A stretch of 64,000 nt of DNA from Crenobacter intestini (GTDB lineage Bacteria > Pseudomonadota > Gammaproteobacteria > Burkholderiales > Chromobacteriaceae), in NCBI RefSeq assembly GCF_004919095.1, contig NZ_STGJ01000012.1, positions 61,793 through 125,792 of the forward strand. The letters are read 5' to 3'. How positions within the stretch are numbered: position 1 is the stretch's first letter; each line of letters starts with the position of its first letter. A program made the position numbers and the translations under genes. Below are positions 58,835-64,000 of the stretch, piece after piece. Under the pieces are notes generated by a model, which had not been told where the DNA came from, did not search any database, and saw nothing but the letters and a program-made list of their open reading frames with translations.

Positions 58835-61000
58835 ATGGCTTTTCATACCCAAGTACCGGCCGACGGCGCCGGGCTCTCCCGCCAGTCGACCCACGTCGAC
58901 CCCCTGCTTGATTGCCTGTTCGCGCTCGCCCGCGGCTACGGCCTCGCGGTCACCCGCGAGTCGCTCACCGCCGGCATCCCGCTTCCCGACAACCGGCTCT
59001 CCCCCTCGATGTTCGCGCGCTCGGCGCGCCGCGCCGGTCTTGCCGCGCGGGTGACGCGGCAGACGATCGCGTCGCTGCGCGAGGCGCTGCTGCCGGCGGT
59101 GCTGCTCATCGACGGCACCGACGCGTGCATCCTGCGCGAGCGTGACGGCGACACCCTGCGCGTGAGCTACGCCGAGCTGCCCGACGCGGTGGTCGAGGTG
59201 GCGCTTGCCGAACTGGAGGCGCGCTACGCTGGCGTCGCCATCTTGGTCAAGCCGCGCTACCAGTACGAGAAGCGTGCGCCCGAGATGGCGCAGATCCGCT
59301 CGCGGCACTGGTTCTGGCAGACGGTGTTCGCCAGCGCGCCGCTCTATCGCGACGCGATGGTCGCCGCCTTGCTGATCAACCTGTTCGCGCTGGTCTTCCC
59401 GATCATCTCGATGAACGTGTACGACCGGGTAGTGCCGAACATGGCGACCGACACCCTGTGGGTGCTCGCCGTCGGCGGCGCGCTAGTGCTCATGTTCGAC
59501 TTCCTGCTCAAGGTCTCGCGCGGCTACCTGATCGACCTGGCCAGCAAGCGGGTCGACGTGACCCTGTCGGCGCTGATCATGGAGCGGGTGCTCGGCATCC
59601 GGCTGGAGGCGCGCCCGGCTTCGGTCGGCGCGTTCGCCGCCAACCTGCGCGCGTTCGAGACCATCCGCGACTTCATCGCATCGGCGTCGGTCACCGCGCT
59701 GATCGACATGCCGTTTTTGCTGCTGTTCGTGCTGGTCATCGCGTGGATCTCGCCGTGGATGGCGATCCCGGTGCTGGTCGCGGCCTTGCTGATGGTCGGC
59801 TTCGCGTGGCTGGTGCAGGCGAAGATGCAGGAGATGGCGGAGACCACGCTGCGCGCCGGCGCGCAGCGCAACGCACACCTGGTCGAGAGCCTGGCCGGTC
59901 TCGACACCATCAAGGTGCTCGGCGCCGAGGGCGAACTGCAGGGCAAGTGGGAGCGCTCGACGCTGTTCCTCGCGCAGGTCGGCTCCAGGCTCAAGCTGCT
60001 GGCGTCGACCACGCAGAACTTTGCCGGCTTCATCCAGCAACTGGTGTCGGTCGCGATGCTGGTGGCCGGCGTCTACATGATCATGCTGGGCCAGTTGTCG
60101 ATGGGCGGCATGATCGCCGCGATCATGCTGTCCGGCCGCGCGATGGCGCCGTTGGGACAGGTGGTCGGCCTGCTCACCCAGTACCACAACGCCAAGACCT
60201 CGCTCGCCTCGCTCGACGGCTTCATGAAGATGCCCGTCGAGCGCGAGGCGGACGCCAACTTCTTCCACCGGGTCAGCTTCAAGGGCGAGATCGAGTTCTC
60301 CGACGTCAGCTTCAGCTACCCGCAAAACCCGATGATCGCGCTGAAGGGCGTGTCGTTCCGCATCCGTGCCGGCGAGCGCGTCGCGGTGATCGGCCGCGTC
60401 GGCTCGGGCAAGAGCACGCTGCAGAAGCTGATCCTCGGCCTGTTCCAGCCCTCCGGCGGGTCGATCCGCGTCGACGGCGTCGACATCAAGCAGATCGACC
60501 CGGCCGAACTGCGCCGCCATATCGGCTACGTGCCGCAGGACCCGGTGCTGTTCTACGGCTCGCTCAGGCAGAACATCGCGATGGGCTCGCCCTACGCGTA
60601 CGACGCGTCGGTGGCGGCGGCGGCCGAGCAGGCCGGCCTCACCGAATTCGTCGGCGCGCACCCACAGGGCTTCGACATGCTGATCGGCGAGCGCGGCGAG
60701 TCGCTGTCCGGCGGCCAGCGTAAGGCGGTCGCCATCGCGCGCGCCTTGCTTAACGCGCCGCCCATCCTGCTGCTGGACGAGCCGACCAGCAATATGGACC
60801 ACACCTCCGAGGCGCGCATCCGCGAGACGCTGCGCGCGATCGCGCCGGGGCGCACCGTGCTGTTGGTCACCCACCATAACGCCCTGCTCGACCTAGTCGA
60901 CCGCCTGATCGTGGTCGACCAGGGGCGCATCGTCGCCGACGGGCCGCGCGAAGAAGTGGTCGCCGCGCTGCAGCAAGGCCGCGTAGGGAGGGCCGCGTGA
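58835..61000 (+). CDS. LapB-like type I secretion ATPase/permease
   Basis: The 721-residue inner-membrane ABC exporter should move a giant adhesin across both membranes with an HlyD-type adaptor and a TolC-like pore. Residues about 20-140 are a C39-like domain without the catalytic Cys/His arrangement, as in LapB. Helices follow (about 165-440), then the ATPase with Walker A GRVGSGKS (520-527), LSGGQ (from 624), Walker B LLLDEPTSNMD (Asp648) and VTHH. The DEPTSNMD form is typical of adhesin exporters. It overlaps the adaptor gene by one base. No outer-membrane component is in the window. Confidence 0.93.
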   Translation: MAFHTQVPADGAGLSRQSTHVDPLLDCLFALARGYGLAVTRESLTAGIPLPDNRLSPSMFARSARRAGLAARVTRQTIASLREALLPAVLLIDGTDACILRERDGDTLRVSYAELPDAVVEVALAELEARYAGVAILVKPRYQYEKRAPEMAQIRSRHWFWQTVFASAPLYRDAMVAALLINLFALVFPIISMNVYDRVVPNMATDTLWVLAVGGALVLMFDFLLKVSRGYLIDLASKRVDVTLSALIMERVLGIRLEARPASVGAFAANLRAFETIRDFIASASVTALIDMPFLLLFVLVIAWISPWMAIPVLVAALLMVGFAWLVQAKMQEMAETTLRAGAQRNAHLVESLAGLDTIKVLGAEGELQGKWERSTLFLAQVGSRLKLLASTTQNFAGFIQQLVSVAMLVAGVYMIMLGQLSMGGMIAAIMLSGRAMAPLGQVVGLLTQYHNAKTSLASLDGFMKMPVEREADANFFHRVSFKGEIEFSDVSFSYPQNPMIALKGVSFRIRAGERVAVIGRVGSGKSTLQKLILGLFQPSGGSIRVDGVDIKQIDPAELRRHIGYVPQDPVLFYGSLRQNIAMGSPYAYDASVAAAAEQAGLTEFVGAHPQGFDMLIGERGESLSGGQRKAVAIARALLNAPPILLLDEPTSNMDHTSEARIRETLRAIAPGRTVLLVTHHNALLDLVDRLIVVDQGRIVADGPREEVVAALQQGRVGRAA

Positions 61001-62406
61001 TGAAACGCTGGATGGAACAGGGCAAGGCCTGGGCGCTTTCGGTGCAGGCGCGCTGCGCGCCGTGGTGGGACCGGCTGATGGACTGGGCCGGCGCGCGCGA
61101 CATCGCCGACCGCAACGACTTCGCCGCCGACGCCGACTGGGCGATCCTTGAGCAAAAGCCGCAGCGCCCGCGGGTGTTCGTGTGGCTGATGCTCGCCGTG
61201 GTGGTGGTCGCCATCCTGTGGGCGGCGCTGGCCAGGGTCGACGAGGTGTCGCGCGGCGAGGGCAAGGTGGTCGCGTCCGGACAGAACCAGGTGCTGCAGA
61301 GCCTGGACGGCGGCGTGGTCTCGCAGATCCTGGTGCGCGAGGGGCAGGTGGTCGACAAGGGGCAGTTGCTCGTCAAGGTCGACAATACCCGCTTCGTGTC
61401 GTCGCTGCGCGAAAACCAGGCGCAATACCTGTCGCAGGCGGCCAAGGCGGCGCGCCTGAAGGCGATCGCCAACGGCGAGGCGTTCGCGCTGCCCCAGGAA
61501 GTGCTCGAGCGTGCACCCGACATCGCCCGCCAGGAGATGGACCTCTACCAGAGCAAGAAGATGGAGCTGGACGCGTCGGTGGCGATCGCGCGCCAGCAGC
61601 TCGCGCAGCGCAGGCAGGAGCTGAACGAGGCGGTCGCCCGCCGCGATCAGGCCGCGCAGGGCCTCGCGCTGACCAACCAGGAACTGTCGGTCACCCGTCC
61701 GCTGAAGGCGACCGGCGCGGTGTCCGACGTCGACCTGCTCAGGCTGGAGCGCGACGTCAGCCGCTACCGCGGCGAGCGCGACATGGCCGCGGCGCAGGTG
61801 CCGCGCATCCAGGCGGCGATCGCCGAGGCGCAGCGCAAGATCGACGAGGTGGAGCTGATGTTCCGCAACCAGGCGAGCACCGAGCTCTCGGAGACGCTGG
61901 GCAAGGTCGGCGCGCTGTCCGAGGGCAGCGTCGGCCTCAAGGACAAGGTGAAATTATCCGAGATCCGCAGCCCGGTGCGCGGCGAGGTCAAGCGCCTGTA
62001 CAACAACACCGTCGGCGGCGTGGTGCAGCCGGGCAAGGACATCGTCGAGATCGTGCCGCTGAACGAATCGCTGCTGCTGGAGACGCGCATCACGCCGCGC
62101 GACATCGCCTTCCTGCGCCCCGGCCAGCCGGCGGTGGTGCGCTACACCGCGTACGACTTCACGGTGTACGGCGGCATGCAGGGCGTGGTCGAGACCATCG
62201 GCGCCGACACCGTGACCGACGAGAAGGGCAACGCCTTCTACATCGTCAAGGTGCGCACCAAGGGCTCGAGCCTGGGTGAGGCGAAGCTGCCGATCATCCC
62301 CGGCATGGTCGCGCAGGTGGACATCATGACCGGCAAGAAGAGCATCCTGTCCTACCTGCTCAAGCCGGTGCTGCGCGCCAAGGCCGCCGCGCTGACCGAA
62401 CGCTGA
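61000..62406 (+). CDS. LapC-like HlyD-family membrane-fusion protein
   Basis: The 468-residue adaptor has one N-terminal membrane helix (about 60-82), a lipoyl half-motif (GQNQVLQSLDGGVVSQILV region), a long coiled-coil hairpin (about 165-310), and a C-terminal beta-barrel ending in the PGMVAQVDI...KKSILSYLLKPV pattern of HlyD proteins. It joins the ABC exporter to the outer-membrane channel. I use the ATG at 61000 with GGGAGG upstream; a GTG three bases earlier is equivalent. Confidence 0.94.
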   Translation: MKRWMEQGKAWALSVQARCAPWWDRLMDWAGARDIADRNDFAADADWAILEQKPQRPRVFVWLMLAVVVVAILWAALARVDEVSRGEGKVVASGQNQVLQSLDGGVVSQILVREGQVVDKGQLLVKVDNTRFVSSLRENQAQYLSQAAKAARLKAIANGEAFALPQEVLERAPDIARQEMDLYQSKKMELDASVAIARQQLAQRRQELNEAVARRDQAAQGLALTNQELSVTRPLKATGAVSDVDLLRLERDVSRYRGERDMAAAQVPRIQAAIAEAQRKIDEVELMFRNQASTELSETLGKVGALSEGSVGLKDKVKLSEIRSPVRGEVKRLYNNTVGGVVQPGKDIVEIVPLNESLLLETRITPRDIAFLRPGQPAVVRYTAYDFTVYGGMQGVVETIGADTVTDEKGNAFYIVKVRTKGSSLGEAKLPIIPGMVAQVDIMTGKKSILSYLLKPVLRAKAAALTER

Positions 62407-62422
62407 GACAAGGAGACTGGCC

Positions 62423-63013
62423 ATGAAGATTTTGCTGCTGACCCTGAGCGAGGCGCTGGCCGACACCTGGCGCGCCGCGCTGGGGCCCGGGCGCTGCTGG
62501 CGGGTCGCCGATACGGCGACGCTTGCCTCGACGCTCGAGCCCGGGCAGACCGTGCTGGTCGACCTCGCCATGCCGGCTGTGGACGCCGCCAACTGGCCGG
62601 CGCTGTGCGCGCGCGCCCGGGTGGTCGCGCTGAGCTCGGTGCCCGACAACGCCGAGGGCGTCGCCTGGCTCGGCCGCGGCGCGGCCGGCTACGCGCACGC
62701 GTACTCGACCGAAGACGTGCTGTGCCAGGTGGTTGCCACCGTGGAAGGCGGCGCCAGTTGGGTCGGCCGCGAACTGCTCGCGCAACTGTGCCGCCAGCTC
62801 GCCGGCCGCCTGCCCGCCGGCGATGGCGCGTGGCGCGACAAGGTGACCGCGCGCGAAGCCGAGGTGGTCGCCGCGCTGCGCCGCGGCCTCTCCAACAAGG
62901 AGATCGCGCGCGAACTCTCGATCGCCGAGCGCACCGTCAAGGCGCACCTGAGTCACCTGTTCGAGAAGTTCGGCGTGGAAGACAGGCTGCAGTTACTGAT
63001 CAAGCTGGGTTGA
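62423..63013 (+). CDS. LuxR-type response regulator with degenerate receiver
   Basis: The 196-residue protein ends in a LuxR-type helix-turn-helix (about 138-190: VTAREAEVVAALRRGLSNKEIA..., ERTVKAHLSHLF). The N-terminal part has the size and strand pattern of a receiver and keeps an Asp in TVLVDLAMP. The usual acidic pair after the first strand is replaced by LTLSEA, and the conserved Lys is not evident. It probably does not use standard phosphorylation. Its position, 16 bases after the adaptor gene and just before the adhesin, suggests it controls adhesin expression. Confidence 0.88.
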   Translation: MKILLLTLSEALADTWRAALGPGRCWRVADTATLASTLEPGQTVLVDLAMPAVDAANWPALCARARVVALSSVPDNAEGVAWLGRGAAGYAHAYSTEDVLCQVVATVEGGASWVGRELLAQLCRQLAGRLPAGDGAWRDKVTAREAEVVAALRRGLSNKEIARELSIAERTVKAHLSHLFEKFGVEDRLQLLIKLG

Positions 63014-63032
63014 GCGCAGCCCTCACCCGCCC

Positions 63033-63059
63033 AACGGCAGCCGTATGGCTGCCGTTTTG
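63033..63059 (+). terminator. Terminator after the secretion/regulator operon
   Basis: AACGGCAGCC pairs with GGCTGCCGTT around a GTAT loop, followed by TTTGCTTT. It separates the regulator from the adhesin gene, which therefore needs its own promoter. Confidence 0.85.
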
Positions 63060-63119
63060 CTTTGCGACGCGCCGTATTGTCCTTCGGTGCGATATTCCTT
63101 TCGCATTTGTCGTCTTACC

Positions 63120-63143
63120 CTGACAGCATCTCAATCGTGTCAG
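63120..63143. promoter_or_regulatory. Inverted repeat before the adhesin gene
   Basis: CTGACA (63120-63125) and TGTCAG (63138-63143) are exact inverted half-sites with 12 bases between, ending 13 bases before the start codon and next to its ribosome site. It may be an operator for the adjacent LuxR-type regulator. Confidence 0.35.
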
Positions 63144-63156
63144 CGAAGGACGGGTC

Positions 63157-64000
63157 ATGGCTCAAGGTAAAGTGGTCGCCATTCAGGGTGTAGTCAGGGC
63201 CGTAGCGGCCGACGGCAGTGTGCGTGTACTCAAGGCGGGCGACATGGTCGCCACCGGAGAGCGGATCGAGCTTGCCAACGGCGCGGCGCTCACCTTCGAG
63301 CGCCCCGACGGTCAGGAAGTCAGTCTCGACGGCGGCCGCTCCGTACTACTGGCCGAGGAAACCCTGCAGCCGAACGTCGTCGACGCCAGCGAAGCGCGCG
63401 TCACCCCGCTGAGCGCCGAAGCCGAGAAGGTGATCGCCGCGCTCAACAGCAACGAAGACCCGCTGGGCGTGCTCGAAGAAACCGCCGCCGGCCTGACCGG
63501 CGGCAGCGGAGCCGACGGCGGCCACGGCTTCGTCCGCCTGGGCCGCATCGTCGAGACCCTGAACGAACTGAACCTGGAAACCGCCCGTGTGGAGGCGCGG
63601 GTGGTGCCGGAGCGCGAAGGACTGGCGGCCACCACCCGTGAAGAGGCGCTGGTCGACGCCACCGCGCCGACCATCACCGTCAACGCACCGGACAACACCC
63701 AAGACACCACGCCGACCATCACCGGCAAGACCGACGCGCCGGCAGGCAGCACCGTCACCATCGTGGTGACCGACGCCAAGGGTAATCAGCAGACGCTGAC
63801 CACCACCGTGAAGCCGGACGGCAGCTACAGCGTGGACGTCACGCAGCCGCTGGCCGAAGGCGGCTACAAGGCCGACGCCAGCGTGAAAGATCCTGCTGGT
63901 AACACCAGCAAGGCAAGTGATGCAGGCAGTGTCGACACCGTGGCGCCGGAGCTGGGCATCAACCTCGACCTGATCGTGGTGGGTGGCGACAACGTGGTGA
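63157..64000 (+). CDS. LapA-like giant adhesin, N-terminal part (runs off the window)
   Basis: The first 281 codons are present. Residues 1-150 form a retention module as in LapA-type adhesins, which lodges in the outer-membrane pore: [29 protein letters not shown] and LGRIVETLNELN, with the LapG protease motif TAAG at 109-112, matching the TA|AG cleavage site known near residue 108 in Pseudomonas LapA. From about 165, bacterial Ig-like repeats begin (TAPTITVNAP..., PTITGKTDAPAGSTVTI, DGSYSVDV, VKDPAGNTS). The start has GAAGGA upstream. LapD and LapG genes are not in view. Confidence 0.93.
   Translation, partial: MAQGKVVAIQGVVRAVAADGSVRVLKAGDMVATGERIELANGAALTFERPDGQEVSLDGGRSVLLAEETLQPNVVDASEARVTPLSAEAEKVIAALNSNEDPLGVLEETAAGLTGGSGADGGHGFVRLGRIVETLNELNLETARVEARVVPEREGLAATTREEALVDATAPTITVNAPDNTQDTTPTITGKTDAPAGSTVTIVVTDAKGNQQTLTTTVKPDGSYSVDVTQPLAEGGYKADASVKDPAGNTSKASDAGSVDTVAPELGINLDLIVVGGDNVV

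Noticed and set aside
58890..59260. Peptidase activity of the N-terminal C39-like domain of the secretion ATPase
   Set aside because: The catalytic Cys-His-Asp arrangement is not present; the domain is the inactive C39-like type found in LapB exporters.

Overview
The window is one continuous, very GC-rich and gene-dense piece of bacterial chromosome, with no gene-free stretch longer than about 300 bases. Gene content and order point to a betaproteobacterium, most likely of the order Neisseriales (Chromobacteriaceae-like). The evidence is a caa3-type cox operon carrying DUF2970 and DUF2909 genes, his-hisE-HIT-tatABC synteny, an ilvI-ilvH-ilvC block near pssA, psd and leuA, and a short HisG. 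The assignment is inferred from layout and protein character, not from a database search. I see no rRNA, tRNA, CRISPR array, prophage or insertion sequence.

Layout. 1-2.8 kb: end of purH, a paired palindromic repeat, purD, tsaC and a tolQ-like gene with no tolR beside it. 2.9-9 kb: a YedA-type exporter, an NTF2-like/GGDEF diguanylate cyclase, ampD, a hemerythrin, transaldolase and an uncharacterised lipoprotein. 9-12 kb: phoBR with a Pho box, and an Ada-like regulator/alkyltransferase. 12-17.5 kb: a complete ydcSTUV-patD polyamine/4-aminobutyraldehyde operon. 17.8-25 kb: kup, ycaO, a PAS-GGDEF cyclase, proS and a lytic transglycosylase. 25-28.5 kb: marR, guaD and a purine permease. 28.6-37.6 kb: pssA, psd, ilvC-ilvH-ilvI, a sigma-like/DUF3619-like protein, DUF3106, RDD, and leuA with an N-terminal helix-turn-helix fusion. 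37.8-40.4 kb: a PEP-CTERM protein, bioD, xpt and a small lipoprotein. 40.6-48.8 kb: a full cytochrome c oxidase and haem A assembly operon. 48.8-56.8 kb: a YcgR/PilZ protein and hisGDCBHAFIE plus a HIT protein. 56.8-58.7 kb: tatABC and DUF2069. 58.8-64 kb: a type I secretion operon for a giant adhesin of the LapA class, whose gene runs off the right edge.

How the genes work together. Most of the window is housekeeping metabolism: purine synthesis and salvage, branched-chain amino acids, histidine, phosphatidylethanolamine and aerobic respiration. A second theme is cyclic-di-GMP and surface attachment: two cyclases with GGEEF active sites, one PilZ effector, and a LapBC-like exporter next to a LapA-like adhesin with a retention module and a TAAG cleavage motif. 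The most unusual items are the DNA-binding-like domain fused to 2-isopropylmalate synthase, with repeated operator-like words in front of the gene; the LuxR-type regulator with a degenerate receiver placed between the adhesin exporter and the adhesin; the lone PEP-CTERM protein with a thioester-like Cys/Gln pair; and the apparent sigma-factor/DUF3619 composite.
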